From positions 231,675 through 295,674 of the forward strand of contig JTDE01000218.1 of the NCBI GenBank assembly GCA_014338405.1: a stretch of DNA of 64,000 bases, read 5' to 3'. The notes beneath the pieces are model-generated. The model did not search any database. It was not told where the DNA came from and was given only the letters and a program-made list of their open reading frames with translations. Position numbers and translations under genes: made by a program. This stretch comes from Paragonimus skrjabini miyazakii. Taxonomy: Eukaryota; Platyhelminthes; Trematoda; Plagiorchiida; Troglotrematidae. Positions 1-13,274 of the stretch are shown here, piece by piece. Numbering within the stretch: position 1 is the stretch's first letter; each line of letters begins with the position of its first letter.

Positions 1-683
1 GGCTCTTGTCACATTTCCTTGGCCACACTCTTGAGAGAATCAACAAGCGTTTATATGCTGTGAACTGGCAGAAACATACTGCCAACACTGTCAATCCAAC
101 TACCACCTTACAGTCAAATATGACTGCGTACTGTGAGTCCCAAGCTGTTGAACACTCCCAGTGGTTTTCTTGTTAGGCTCAAACAACAATAACCCAAACG
201 GAGTCCAATGGCTATACCTTCTTACACAGCGATGAATTGCTAGCAAATGCCCGCGGCCTTCAGGCGGGCATTTTCACAATGGTACAAACGAGGTCACCGC
301 TAAATGTGCATGCCTCACAAGCTTTTCCGTACACTTGGCGACTAGTCACTCGACAACGTTTCGGTGTCTCTACGGGAACCAACACGATCAGAAGGCAGAC
401 ACGGAAGCTAACTGCGTTGCGATCTAAACCCTGTACCACCACAGAAACGCGGATGCTGATTATACAGTCTTTTCTAGAAACTGGAGGACTGCCTACAGGA
501 CGAACCCCAGGCAATTTCAACGAGTACTGGTTCCAGGTATAGTCGGCTCAAACGCACATTGATGAGGGGCCATCACGTAGGATTCTGCCTCCGAAATGAC
601 CTTTGATCGACCCGATCACTGAAGAAAAAGTCTCGTACAGTCCGAAGAGTGTGAAGTAAGCCGCTTCAGGTTAGGATAAACTG
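1..683. other. No recognised gene
   Basis: I see no recognisable gene here. Two short ORFs on opposite strands (237-542 and 260-520) overlap each other and resemble nothing I know. The last part may hold decayed upstream reverse-transcriptase sequence of the R2-type element that becomes readable from about 684, but I cannot align it convincingly. Confidence 0.5.
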
Positions 684-2110
684 TTGCCCAAGCGTATAAA
701 AGCAGAGGCCGTGGTCGGATATTTCAACCTCCTTCTGCTAACTGAAGGTCGCCCAGTTCATCTGTGCCGCTCCCACATTACGCAGCTTGGCTACCAGTTC
801 CACGATAAACTGGTCAGCGGTTTCGCCTACACCGACGATCGGATCTACCCGGCTAAGAATCCGATGCGACTTTCCGGGAAGCCTGCATCCGCCGCTAGTA
901 CTCTGGAGCTATCCTGAGTGAAGATCAACAGGCAAAAAACTAAACTCATGGTCATCTACGACGACCATAAGCACAAGATAGCAGATATAGTTAACGAGGC
1001 TTTTCAGTTCGGTAAGGACATTATCCACTCACTAATCGCCTATGACACGGTGACCTACCTGGGTATCCCGTCCACTTAGAATGGCAAAATCTGCACTGCT
1101 TAACGACTGCAACTTTAAAGGTGCTAGGCTAAACAACCAAAGCGCCTAAGAGGCCACATCAGCGCTTCTTCCTTCTGAGACAACATCTAGTCCCCAAGAT
1201 GAATCACTTGCTAGTTTTCAGTCGAATCCATTGAAACACGCTCAAAGCTCTAAACTATGGATTACACCAGTTTTTTCGGCAGTGGCTACGCCTTCTCAAG
1301 GACGACGATTCGGTTGGGCGATCTGAGCACTCCGAGTCTGTCCACTACCATTCCCATCTTTCACAAATCACGAGTCTAGTCAATGTCCAGTTCAGAGGAA
1401 CGTGGTCAAAGATGACTCGTTTGATCCCGTCGTGAGGGATGTCAGCGTCCCGGTACGCGTTTATAGCGTGGCAGTAACAAACAAGGAGAAGACCAGTTCG
1501 TCGAGGATGGATAAGCCATATCGTACGCTAGACGATCATGGTCTCCTGGAAGTGCCTCGGTTTGCATTCTTCAATCACTGGCTGTTGAATCCAGATCACA
1601 CTTTCCGCAGGGTCTTTATTCGTGCCATCTAGCTCCGATGTCGTCTTCTGTGAACTAAAATCTGGAATTCCAGAAATGACGAAGATCTCTACTCAGTTCT
1701 TTGTCGTGGCAACTGGGGTCAACCAGAAAGCCTCGCACATATTCACTAGTCATGCTTGGCATAACTGCGTAGCCAAAGATTTGGCAAAAAGCTGTGCAGT
1801 CTGGGTTACACAGTCTTCAGGGAGCTACAAGTACTAACGGAAAGCCCGTCCATCAAGCCCAACGTTATCGCGGTTCGTGACGGTGCTGCTGTGGTACAAG
1901 TCGTCAGTACAGGGACTAACTACCGACGCCAATGTGCATGGACAGACAAGGTTGTGAAGTTCGAGACCGACTCCCATAACGCTGCCATGCAGTTGACCCT
2001 CCATACCATGGTTGTGATGTGGACTGTATTTCTCGTTCTCCCATGATCATATGTCTTCGTGGTAACATGCTTCCCTCTTCTCGCAATGTGACTCTTCGAC
2101 AAAGACTGCC
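684..2110 (+). mobile_element. R2-type non-LTR retrotransposon, decayed 3' half (RT palm, thumb, RLE endonuclease)
   Basis: Read across frames, this follows the R2/RLE LINE pattern: palm with AYTDDRIY (825-845; the family usually has AYADD), then a K.KL-VI...DTVTYLGI block to about 1075, the thumb block PHQRFFLLRQHLVPKMNHL near 1155-1215, and a C-terminal restriction-like endonuclease. The latter shows CELKSGIPEMTK (about 1648), a Cys/His segment CRGNWGQPESLAHI, HAWHNCVAKDLAK (about 1755) and KPNVIAVRDGAAVV (1855-1896). RLE enzymes use a (K/R)PD...D signature; here the Asp of KPD is Asn and the first finger Cys pair is incomplete. At least three frameshifts and several stops break the frame, so it is a fossil. 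R2 elements usually sit in rDNA; no rDNA is visible here. Beyond about 1930 the similarity is weak and the 3' end is uncertain. Confidence 0.75.
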
Positions 2111-5100
2111 CTCCTACGCAGTATGTGATCTACGCTTACTGACTTTTCTTGGTTCCCTGAAAACCGATTACACACTTATGCTGAGAACCTGGCAATGACT
2201 GTTGCTACCTTCTGACAGTTGTCTCACTACGTAGGACATTTCCTCGTCCCAATGCGTGAATCTTGACTGTGATAGTACCCTTGTGCCCTGAAGAGCTTTG
2301 GATCTTGAGAAACTGTTTTCTTTCTGTCCCTTGTCTTTGCTGACAATACACAAGTAGTTTTTGCTTGACGACTGCGCAGCGCCCTACACTTGACAAACAG
2401 CTTACTTTGAATGGCCCTTTTTCACAGTTTTTTTACTTATTTTGGTTTCACCGCTTGTCCTTCCTTCGGATGAAGCTGTATAAATTGCTCCTCAAAATAA
2501 ACGATGGTGGTAGTAGTAATAGTAGCAGTATCAACAATACACGTATGGCTTTCTCAGACTGGAGTCCCATTATCAACTGCTGCGTTATTTTCAGTACAAG
2601 GTGTGTATGGCTGTACTGCATTAACGCATTTTGCGATGCACCAAATCTTTTCAAATTTCCATTTCTGCCCACAATGGCGAGTTCACTTAAAGCAGTTAGT
2701 GTAACTACACCTTGAATTGTTGTTGACTGATAACTGTTGAATCGCTCGTACAAATAAAATTCACTTTTTCCAAGGTCCTGTCAATATAATTTCCATGCGA
2801 CCGGTCCATGCCGATTGCACTGCCTCTTTCACAGCACCTCATCAACAGGTATCGAAAACATGACTTCACGTCTAATCTAAAAGCAACTGTAGTTGGTGAT
2901 GATCTATTGAGTGTGCCTGTCTCGTCTTCCGATAAGCCACTGAGGACACCTTGTTTAGTTTTGCAATGTAGTGCCAATCAAAACTTGTAACCCAATTGTT
3001 CCAATTTTTAAAGTGTTTAATGTCTCGTGATGACATTAATTAATTAATTCTGCACCTATATTCGTCGGTGGAAAATGGGCAGGCTGTTCCCTATTAGTGT
3101 TTTTACTTGAGCAGAAGCTGTGTCGTCCACAGTGATGAACGGCAGTTTTGACCTCTGTTGTAACACCTACTGCTACCATGTATCAAAGCATAACTGACTG
3201 AATATTGAAATCCTCTCTGTTTCACTCTGTACCAGTTTACTCGCAAACAGCATTACATCAGGAAGCAGAAGGTTCCTTTTTTGTCTCTCTGTGATATGCG
3301 TGTTAAATACTAACGGATAGCAGCAACAGTAATTCATTATCTCGAACTGTCAACAGACATTCCTGCTAAGCATTGTTTCAGAGTCTCCACTGAAGTTCAT
3401 AATTTACGTGAGCTGTAAACATCTGTGACATGCTTTACGGTCGCCATTTATTAGTTAAATTGGATGGGATACTTCCGGGTGGTCTGACTAGTCTGTGAAC
3501 ACTCAGGTAAGCATAAGTATTGTCCTCGACAGCATTTGTGCATTAGGTACATACTGTGAAGAGAAATGTATCACACGAACGTTTTCTGATAAACAAAGTA
3601 GGTCCAGTTCCCCTCAGGAAGGCGTGCCATAATAAGTTCAGCTTATATGTAAGTCGTAGATGTGACATACTGAATGACTTGTCGATTATTGGTCTGCTTG
3701 TCGTCTTCTACCCTTCAACCCAAACCACTTGTGTGGGTTTTTATTGCTGCAAACTTCAGTCTGTCACATGTCGTTTCTGAAAGACGAGTGTTAACTCGCC
3801 GCAGAAAATGGCGAACAAATAGAACTCAATAACATACCTCTTTTTAAGGAACCTACAGCATTTTCACGCACGAAGAAGCGTGGTTGATAGACCACGAGAG
3901 CGAATATGGTTTGATGACAGTAGTAATTAAGTCATTTCACATCAATCATATCGATCAGACTTTCTGAGACGAACGTGTACTAATAGGGAACGCCTTCACC
4001 AGAGATAAACTTCTGTCCTCGTCAAGAGGTGTTCCATTGCGTGAATTACTGTACACTACTTAGGTGCACTCTATCAGCCTTACTTTTTTCATTCAGTATC
4101 TCTATTTCAATAACAGATTGGGAAGAACCTTATGGGAAGGTTGTACCGCGCAACGTTTCAACCACTCCGGATGCTCTTACTCAAGAGAGTTTCGACCGAA
4201 ACCGCATCGGTAAAGGGACGGAAGTCACGTGGGGTTTTCCGTGGTAGGGTCAGTTGGTGCATTTTTCGCATAAATTGCACACTACTAGCCATTAATCGCA
4301 GTAGTCTAGACTCGAAAACAAACTTTCAATTAGGCCTAAGTGGTAAGGAAAGCGTTCAACCCGAATGAACTCACAGATCTGATTTTTCGAAATCTCGGGA
4401 CCGTAGAAGAGAAGGGCGCAGACACAGCTCGTTTTGATAGAGTTGTGGGAACTTCATAGGTGTTGGGAGCTGGTCCTCTGGACTAGACAAAAAAGTTACA
4501 AATGATAATAATCGCGAGAACAACCGATGACAAGCATTCAGGTATCTTCCTGGCTGCATCATGCTAAAAGTGCACATTTAACAATACTTAACTGTTTTCT
4601 GTCAAGAATGTAAGAGAGTAACCAACACAGCATTTAGTTTTAACCATCATGGGCGTGCGACCGACGCGTGAATAGGCTAACCTAGCTAGGAGAGCCAAAC
4701 TGATGGCCGATTATACTCAAACTGTTAAAGCCACAGTAACTAGTGGATACCACCGAGCAGGCACAGCTGATGAACGGGGTAGATATATTTCGCTCATCCA
4801 TTGAGCCTGCTTATCTGGAATTCAGTCAGGCTGGCGAAGTAATCTACGATCAAACAGAAAGAAGCAGGCTTGCTGCTGATTTTTTTGCAAATCCACCAGC
4901 ACACACATCATTGACAGCGCGATGTGAACAACAATGCATACGGCACTATGCCTGGAAAGTATACAGCTGTATATGGTGTTGGATGTGTATTTTCGAAGCC
5001 TCCCGCCAAATAAGCGTATTTAGGTTCTCGGCGTGTGCTTGTAATGAACCGATTTCGCTTCAATGAACTGACCAAAATTAACCACACACACAACTTTGAG

Positions 5101-8044
5101 TTAGCAACCAGTACGCAGTAAACAACAAATATTAAAGTCACGAATTATAACTTGTTTTCTTTAATGAAACGAGGTATCTGTTGTTATCAAGTGGAGTGGA
5201 GTTTTGGTAATCGGAAGAAGACAAACACACTAGTTACCCAATACTATCTGGAAACATTTCAAAACTGTCCACAATATAGTGGAACTAAACTAGATAAATA
5301 GAAAAGTTTTCGGTACACATAAGCAGTAGATTTAAATGAAAGTCGGAACTTGCGAGAATGGTCATAATGAATGATGTTCTAATCTTAACCCAATCAGTAA
5401 TGAATGTAGAACTTTGTAGGGTGGTTGGAATCGATTTCAAATAATAATGCTCTGATACTTAAAAAGTTTACCCGTCTGATGGCTCAAAATAAACAACTTC
5501 AGTAAAAAAAATAGTGCTACGTATCCACAAGTTTTACACTCCGTTTGCTTCAACGGTCATTATGTTCATCGATATGCCCCATGACCGTTCTGTTTCGTGA
5601 TGTCACTAATCGCTCATATTCAACGTGCCTGAGTAATTGACCTACACTTGTTACTCCAAAAGTTATCAGCAATTTACTGCTTATCCTCCCTAATACTACT
5701 ACTGAGACCCAATCACTGTCAACTAACCGATATCATTTGGCATACCGAATATTTCCTCGTAATCACAGTCATCTGCTCCGTTGAATCCCTTAAGATCGAT
5801 ACACAAACAAGTGAACAGTTTAGTTGGTGGGTTTTTCTGCTTCCGGTAGAAAAATAGATACATACATGCGCACGTAAGCATAACTTCATTTTGCTAGCTG
5901 ACTAGGGCGCCTTAATTAAAATTCCTGGTTTGTTGGCCTGACTTACCAAGCAGGCCATGGTTACCTTATGAATAATGAGAAAAGTGGATAAGTGTGTTTA
6001 TTCTGTTTAGTTAAGCAGTGTTCCGGTCTGATAGCCGATTAGCATGAAAATTGATACAACTATGGAGTATTGATTGATAAGCCAAAAATGGTGATTGTGT
6101 ATTGATCCAACGGGGTAGAAGAAACTTACGTATGAGCTTGCTTTTACATGTGCATCATGTTAGTTTTATTTGGAGCACACGTTGGCACGCGTCGGACTGA
6201 GGTGAGAGATACACACACTGTGAGGCAAACGGCACTACAATTCCATTTGGTAGCTCGATATATCAACTCAACGAATACTAAAACATTCAATTCGACATAA
6301 ATGTGAGCAACTGTTTTTGTCCAACACACCGACACTCGAAAACAACCAAAGTGCGTTTCACATTAATTATAGCGCATCGCTTTCAAGACACACAAAATAC
6401 TATCCAAGGTATTGTTTGTACTGCCATTTGGCACGTATAAATGAGGTAAGTTTGCCAGATATCCACTTTCGTGTTTAGTACAATAGGAGGATATAACCAG
6501 TTCTATCTGAAATCTCAGAATAATACCTTATATCGCTAAAATATCTTTGAACTAGGTGAAAAATATGGGATATTTATAGGATTATTCATTTCCTCATAGA
6601 CTAACCTGATTTTCACTGTGAAAACCTCTTGCAGACAACGATTTAAAGGCCGCATGGTGGACGGCTTTTTTGCCATTTATTGCCAGTGAACACGCGTTAT
6701 ATTGCCCTGGGGCCAAGTTCAGGGTCTAAAATGGAGATAAGTGCAGGTAACATTATTAACACCGTTGGCTGAACTGAAAAGAAACTCGATTGTGAAGTAA
6801 CAATTGAAAGCTTTTGCAATTATGTTTGTTGATCACTGGTTACTACGACCGAGTGAAGAGAATCACACAAACAACAAAACTCCGGAGTTATTTTCTACCT
6901 GTGTACATGTCTGCATAATGTACAGAACAGCTTCGTCTACGTTGAATGGCGAACAAGTAAAGAAGCGTTTGTAAGGATCTCACAGTAGGAACAGAATTGA
7001 AGAATTTACGAGGAAGTCAGTCCTGAAAATTTCGTCGACAATAATGGACAAAACAAACTTCACCCCTAGTGTACAATGTTCATAGGAAGAATATCTACTT
7101 AGCATTGCCGTTCAAAGGGAACTCAGAGATGAAGTTGATAGTAAGCAAAATAACCAAGGTGATCAACACGACTTAATGTGTTACAAGTTGTGTTGTCACT
7201 TTCCACTGCACAGTGCCGACATTCCTGTATTTGACAGGTAACGGGTTTGATAATGCTGTCTAGTCTATTGCATTCTCAGTTCCTCTGGTTCAGCGTGCAT
7301 AGCTCACAACAGTAGACGGTTACCAGGACGAATTCGTGAACGGTACCAAGCTTGGCTTTGTTTCGCGATAACAAAAATATCAACTCATCAATCGTGATCT
7401 ACTTGATCGATTGTGATCGACAAGTAGCCACAGGGAGAGAGTGTTGCATCGTCCTCCCGGTCCATGCCACGTCATTGCAGGAGGTCAAGTGTCACATCTC
7501 TTGTCGATAGGCCAGAAGGTGGCCATCTGATTGCGTCACCCGGTTTTATATGGCCAAAAACAGTGTGATGCACACTGACTCACTTCACCAGACTGACTGT
7601 CTAAAGTGCATCTCACTTGCGTTTCTAATGTAAGTGTGGCAATGTTCTTCGTTCGTCAAACCATAGCGCTCCTTGTCAGTTTTTTATGAATGACTCAATT
7701 CTACCAGCCGAATATTAAACTTCGTCAGAAGCAATTCTTATAGCTGAAGCTCCGTTTTTTGCATGAAATATTGAACAAATGAAGAAATGAATTCCAGGCT
7801 TGGGCTGAGGAAGAGCAAGAAAACATGCCTAATTCACATTACAAGAGGAATAACATGACTTACAACGAAGGTTGGATAGAACTTTCATCCAACTTACGTT
7901 TCGGATTAATTGTATTTTTTTTCATGACAGTACATCTGCTACTATGACTTACTTGGTCGCAGGTGATCTGATCTGTATCTGCCCAGGGAAAAACACTCGT
8001 AGCTCGAAATGTCAACCATGCGATCAGTAGTCGGTTATTTTAAG
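2111..8044. other. Long stretch without a recognised gene
   Basis: About 5.9 kb in which I find no known domain on either strand. ORFs of 60-116 codons occur (for example 2365-2715 and 4743-5066 on the plus strand), but they overlap open frames on the other strand and match nothing I know. An imperfect GTA/GTG microsatellite lies near 2503-2530 and is mirrored in a low-complexity antisense ORF. Introns, UTRs or very old repeats could be present. Confidence 0.5.
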
Positions 8045-8835
8045 ACTACTGGGTACTCGACGACTCCAGCCGTCTTCACTTTCATATGTTTATATCAGGT
8101 TCCCTATTCATCCAAAACACTTGAGTAACACAGTTCAATGCGAACTATTTTTCATCGAACAAGGAAACTGTGCAAAGCCGACCGCCTAAAATCTGAAGAG
8201 GAACTCTTGAACAGTGTTCGGCTTACTACTGAGTGTTCCGTCAAACTTATTAAAATTCATAGCAAGGAACGAGTGGCTACTTCCGAACCACAATCAGTGC
8301 CGAAGAAACAGGCTTTAATCACTCTTCCTTAAACAGCAGGCCACAATATTACCCATGTAAGCAACAAGTTGAAATCTGCCACTGATCTCACATATTCCGC
8401 AGCGGAATTGCGCTTGTTGCATTCAACCCACAGGATGACTCTTTACTGCCCCGAGCGTTCTTTCTCAAAAAAACTGTGCCTCTCATGTTATCTACCAGTT
8501 CACTTGCAGTTGTGGTGACCCATAGCTTGGCAGAACGGACCGAAACGTATGACACAGTAAGGAAGAACACATCCCCAAGTGACTGGTGGAAACAATGACC
8601 CGACGCGGATCAGCAAACGATCACCTGAACAGAAGTCCGGCGCCTTCGGTTGCGAAATACTTAATTCCAACAGGCCATGTGGTTGACCTCGATACTTCGT
8701 TCATGGTCTTATTGCGCAATCTCAACCCTAGGTTGCTGGCGTTCTCCAAAGTATTGTTGATCATGCGTCACGCACCGGCCCCCTGTTGGCAAAAGTTGCT
8801 GACACAATCAACTTCGTTACCGTGGCAGTAAACCC
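8045..8835 (+). mobile_element. Penelope-like element (PLE) fragment: RT C-terminus plus GIY-YIG endonuclease
   Basis: The translation follows the C-terminal half of a Penelope-like protein. A RT-terminal block (FHRTRKLCKADRL, 8150-8190) leads to KKQALITLP (about 8303), then LRLLHSTHRM, then the GIY-YIG entry VIYQFTCSCG (about 8488-8517). It ends in VAKYLIPTGHVVDLDTSF (about 8650-8705) and a terminal block ending SLPW. The YIG part of the nuclease motif has decayed (the expected Tyr codon is a stop, followed by LGR), and there are frameshifts near 8330 and 8490. PLEs are retroelements that pair an RT with a GIY-YIG nuclease. Only about 0.8 kb of a normally larger element is visible; the RT core upstream is not recognisable. 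The copy is dead. Confidence 0.75.
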
Positions 8836-9776
8836 TGATTGCACCCATGTGATGTTCGTTCATTCCATTATTTTGTCGCTACGCGCTTAACCTATATAAC
8901 CGAATATTTATGTAATCGAATGATCAGAATAAACGAAGTGCATGCATCTCGGAGTGTATGTCTTCTTGCCGTCTTGATAAAACGGATGAAGGGAACTCAA
9001 TGTTTTAGAATTGAATATATCTATTCCAAATCTCTCCAACATTGTGTTCCTTCTCTATCGCAGCTCAAATTTGTTAATAGTCAAATACCATACACCTTTG
9101 CTCACTGCTTCCCACGAAGGCAACAAGTCCAACTGTTATAAAAAAAACTCAACTGGTAGTTCATTCATAGGTTGTAGTGCGCATCTTTGGTCGAGCCGGG
9201 CCTCAAGCGCCTATCACTGCTCTTGTTAGGTAAGTATTCTTATAACTGATCCATTGATTGTACTCTATGAATAACAGAGATAGCATTTAAGCAGCCAGTC
9301 AACTGCTTATGAGAATGTTGCGGTCGTTTCATCTTCTCAACAGGACAATCAGCAACTCTCTCATTATCATCATCGTTCCCATCGCCATAATTTATAGCTT
9401 TCAGCCGTAACCCTGAGTGCTGTGGCTTGGATTGCCATTGGCAATTACAGTGGTCCACGAAGTTGCAGAGCATGAAATAAGTTCAAAATTACTGAAAAAA
9501 CGTAGGGAAGAGAACAAAGGGAGGGAAGGGAAAAAAGTGGAGCTTCAAGAAAGCGGAAAATAATAGCCAATAAACTTGGGGATATATGTTTACCATTGCC
9601 TGCGACACTACCAAATCAGAGTGCTTCCAGCCAAGCGTGTGGATGGTCGTGAACTCCTCAGCCAGGTAGACGGCACACACCAACTTTGCTCGGCGGGTGG
9701 TCAAGGCTTCCGTAACCACGTCATCACATAACCGCTTTGAAGTTTCGTTCAGCCATCAGCAGCCACACTGAACAGT
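8836..9776. other. No recognised gene
   Basis: No domain is recognised. Short ORFs (8839-9141, and 9489-9719 on the minus strand) are unassigned. A TCATTATCATCATCG tract near 9360 resembles the trinucleotide tails seen at RTE 3' ends elsewhere in the window, but no RTE coding sequence adjoins it. Confidence 0.45.
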
Positions 9777-12700
9777 GTGAGGTGCAATCTAGACCAGCAG
9801 CGGCTTTCGGCATCACTCACTGGTCTGCCTGATCTAGCATGCGCTAACGTAAATAGTCTGTCCCGGCCGGCGTATCTAGCCTCGATGAGTGCTTCCCGAC
9901 TTCTGATAACATTTACAAAAGAAGTAACGAAACAGCCGCATGCAGTCTGGTCCTCAGTTCACTCACAGTTGCCTATTGGGATCAAGTACTATCCTGATCG
10001 GCCCAAAAACCTCAGATCCCAGTTCAGACAACTGTACACTACCACAAAAATCCAGTGCTATTGCTACAGATGACCCTCGCACAGATCTCAAATTCAGTTC
10101 AAGAGTTCGAAAGAACCCTGACTCGCCGCCGTCTCAGTAGGAGATGGCGACCTCAAAGTACACTATGACAAACCGACTCAACAGTTCTCACTCGATGAAT
10201 ATCTCTGGGTAGTTTCACCTGCTATGCATACTGTAGAAAACGAACCTACCTCGTGGTACTGTTTTCACACCAATGCGACTTCACTCTTTAATAAACTGGA
10301 CGAGCTTCGCGGCCTGTTTTCCCGATAAAACCCACTCGCAGTAGGCATTACGGATACCTGGCGTAAAGAAATGTGGGATGGCGAACTGTTTAGTCCGTGC
10401 ATGACAGTGTTTTCCGCGGTAAGAAAATCGGTAAAGGTTTGGTTCTTTATTTGGAATTGCGTCTGAAAGCCTAAAGTATTCCTGACAAGGTGTTATTAGA
10501 TCCTTCATAATCAATCAGGCAAGTAGTTAATGTCTCTCAAACCTTCAATTGTTTGGTTAATGCGATGTACAGATCGTCTCCTGCGGACATGTATGCTGAC
10601 AGGGCTTTACACAACACTGTGCTTAGAAAACCATCTTTAGGTTATGTACAAACGTTGACAATGAGGGATTTTAACCATACCAAACCATACGTTATAAACC
10701 ATTTACTGAATACCATGACATCTTCCTCTGCTGGGGAATTCTTCGAGGCATTAATGGAAGCCGGACAATTTCAGCAGGTCCAGGACCATAAGAGGTGACA
10801 AATGGGCCAAGTACCGTCTTGTCTTGATTAAATTCTGACCAACGAAGTTCATAAGATAAAAAAAATCAAGTATCACCACACCATTTGGTCGTAGTGATCA
10901 TGTGATAATTGAATTCAGCTATCAGCATTGAACTAGACAACGCAATACTCAAAAGACGGGTTTAAAGGCCCATCATGAGGCAACTTTTGTAGAGATGAGA
11001 AAACAGCTTGGCAAGATTAAATGGCTAGGCTCGTGCACTACACTCAGCCTGGACAGTCATTAGCAGCTAGCTCATCGCTGAGGACATCTCTGATGCCGTT
11101 AACAGTTATGTTCCAGTAAAGTGTCGCGCACCTAGTATAGAGCCTAGTCGCCTGCGAAATGAAACCAAACGTCTGATTACGTTCGGATGCTTGGCCTGGA
11201 AATGATACCAACTAGAACAAACAGCACTTGCGTTTGTTCAGTATGTTATGGACACAATCGTACAACGGCTGCCATCATAAAGGATCGATTTTGGTATCAG
11301 CCTGGTCTTGCTCAAAAGCTGGAGGTGAACCGTGAGCTTTCCTACGGAGAAGCCGTAGCATACACAAGAAGTAGGGTTACCATCTCACAGTTGCAAACCT
11401 CTGGCGGATTTATCAACACAGATGAAGAGGCGACCAACTCTCTGGGTAAGCTGTAAGTGTGCAAAACTGCAAATCACGAGCGACTTATGAGCAAATAAGC
11501 AGCAACTTAACCGAATCAATCCAAATTTCAGTGTCACAAGACAAAATCAAATTAGAGAACCTACCAACCCAAAAATCACCCGGTCTCGACTTGCTATCCC
11601 TTGTCGTCTTGAAAAGCTATACCGCAGAATTTGCAAAACCGCTTACAGCACTGTTCAACCGCTCTTTATCAACCGGCCGTTCACCGAAGGCTTTAAATAA
11701 GTTCGCAATCATACCTATCTGCGAAGGTGAATGTAGAAGTGATCCACCAAACTATCGACCAACAGCGTTGCTTTCAGTGGTCTCTGAGTAAAGGAAAGTT
11801 TACTAGATGACNNNNNNNNNNNNNNNNNNNNNNNNNNNNNNNNNNNNNNNNNNNNNNNNNNNNNNNNNNNNNNNNNNNNNNNNNNNNNNNNNNNNNNNNN
11901 NNNNNNNNNNNGGCTGAACACCTCAAACTCATCACCGAGGACCAACATGGCTTTCGCAGAGGATACTCATATGCCATGAATCTGCTGATCGCTCTCAATG
12001 TTTAAACGAAGGCTGTCGATGCAGGACTGGCCGTAGATGTGGTTTACCTTGACTCTTCCAAAGCTTTTGACAGAACTGACCGCTCTATCTTGCTACGGAA
12101 ACTGAACAGTTATGATCTTCATCAACGCTTCTTCACGTGCCTTGAAGATTATTTGAGTAAACATAGGTTCAACGTCAAGGTGAATGGTTGGCTATCAGAG
12201 TAGTTCCCATACAACAAGACATTCTGCAGTAATAAACTTCAGGAGCACTGTTATATTTTCTTTTCGTTCTTGAACTACCCAACACAGTCAAATCACCGGT
12301 GTTGCTCTGCGCCGATCACCCGAAACCCCAGAGAATTCTAGAGTGACCGAAATGCAAAGTCACTCATGCTCGTCATCAAAACTGTTCTGATTATTACCTT
12401 GACGACACAATGCTACCAGTGTCAGTATCCGAACAGGATCTAAGGAGCATAATGACAGTTTGAGTTTGTCTACAAATTGTGTAGCCACTGCTAAAAAAGT
12501 ACACACAACACTGAACCCCTTGAGAAGAATTTATGAAAGATTTCACCTTAAAGTGTTTCCCACTATATTCCTTCTAAAATCCGCCACACCTGGAAACGAA
12601 CATACAGGCCTGTTGTCCCTATCGCAAAAAAGAACTGGCACTTACTGTAAGTGTTCAGAGATGGACCATCAAAAGAGTCATGAGGGCTAGAAAAATGCCC

Positions 12701-13015
12701 TACCCAGAAGAACTGACGAAATTAGGTCACTTCTTAACGAATCACAGACACTTCAAAAGAAGCTTAATTTTTACCGACAAAATATTCTGCACCCCGGGTC
12801 ATCCATTGGCACATCTTCTTCCAATAAACAAAGATGGACGTTTAAGAGGTCACTCGCTGAAACTGGGTAATAAAACAGGCAGGTTACTCTGTAGACAGAA
12901 CTGTTTCACAATTAAGATCTGTTCACATTGGAATGCCTTGTCCCAGTTGAAACAGCTGAGAGTTAAAATATTACCTCATTGCCATATATATGACAGACAA
13001 CCGAAGTTGTAAGTT
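9777..13015 (+). mobile_element. CR1-like LINE, nearly complete but decayed (endonuclease, RT, C-terminus)
   Basis: The apurinic-type endonuclease starts by about 10260 (TNATSLFNKLDELRGLFSR), with RDFNH at 10663-10677 (family GDFNH), FFEALMEAGQFQ and GRSDHVIIEFSYQH near 10890. Then come the linker with SQLQTSGGFINTDEEA (about 11390), RT motifs SPGLDLLSLVVLKSY, SDPPNYRPTALL, YLDSSKAFDR (about 12047), and CADHPK at 12308-12325 where the catalytic FADD(T)K is expected. The second catalytic Asp is thus His. The C-terminal block runs 12460-13012 (PGHPLAHLLPINKDGRLRGHS, ICSHWNAL). Several frameshifts and stops plus a 100-N gap interrupt it. The stretch 9777-10140 (CANVNSLSRPAYLASM) may be the N-terminal or 5' part; this is less certain. 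CR1-clade LINEs are known in flukes. It is inactive as read. Confidence 0.85.
11812..11911. other. Assembly gap of 100 N inside the CR1 RT domain
   Basis: Exactly 100 N, the conventional placeholder length. The left flank reads ESLLDD in the CR1 frame and the right flank resumes AEHLKLITEDQHGFRRG. In CR1 proteins these blocks are almost adjacent, so the true missing sequence is probably a few bases rather than 100. Confidence 0.9.
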
Positions 13016-13274
13016 TCCTAACCGCTATTGTGGCCTAGTGTCATAGGCCAATAACTGCGCATATGTAACTGAATACTGGTTCAGTGTGTTTCAGTGTTTC
13101 TTGCTGAAATAATTGCAGCCGGCAGCCTCATTGAATTTAACTTTCATTTAATTCTGTTCCCTTTCTCTTTGCAAATATAAACCATCTAACAACTTTTTCC
13201 CAAAAACACTAACAAGGACGCAAAAGCAAAGATCTATTTCTCTCTTGCAACAACCTATGAACCTACACTCCACT
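13016..13274. other. CR1 3' flank and junction with the RTE fragment
   Basis: AT-rich sequence between the last readable CR1 codons and the end of the minus-strand RTE coding sequence. It probably contains the CR1 3' UTR, but I could not identify a terminal repeat or target-site duplication. No gene is seen. Confidence 0.4.

Noticed and set aside
2365..2753. Overlapping ORFs on both strands, about 100-116 codons
   Set aside because: Both depend on the GTA/GTG microsatellite (runs of Ser or Leu); typical artefact.
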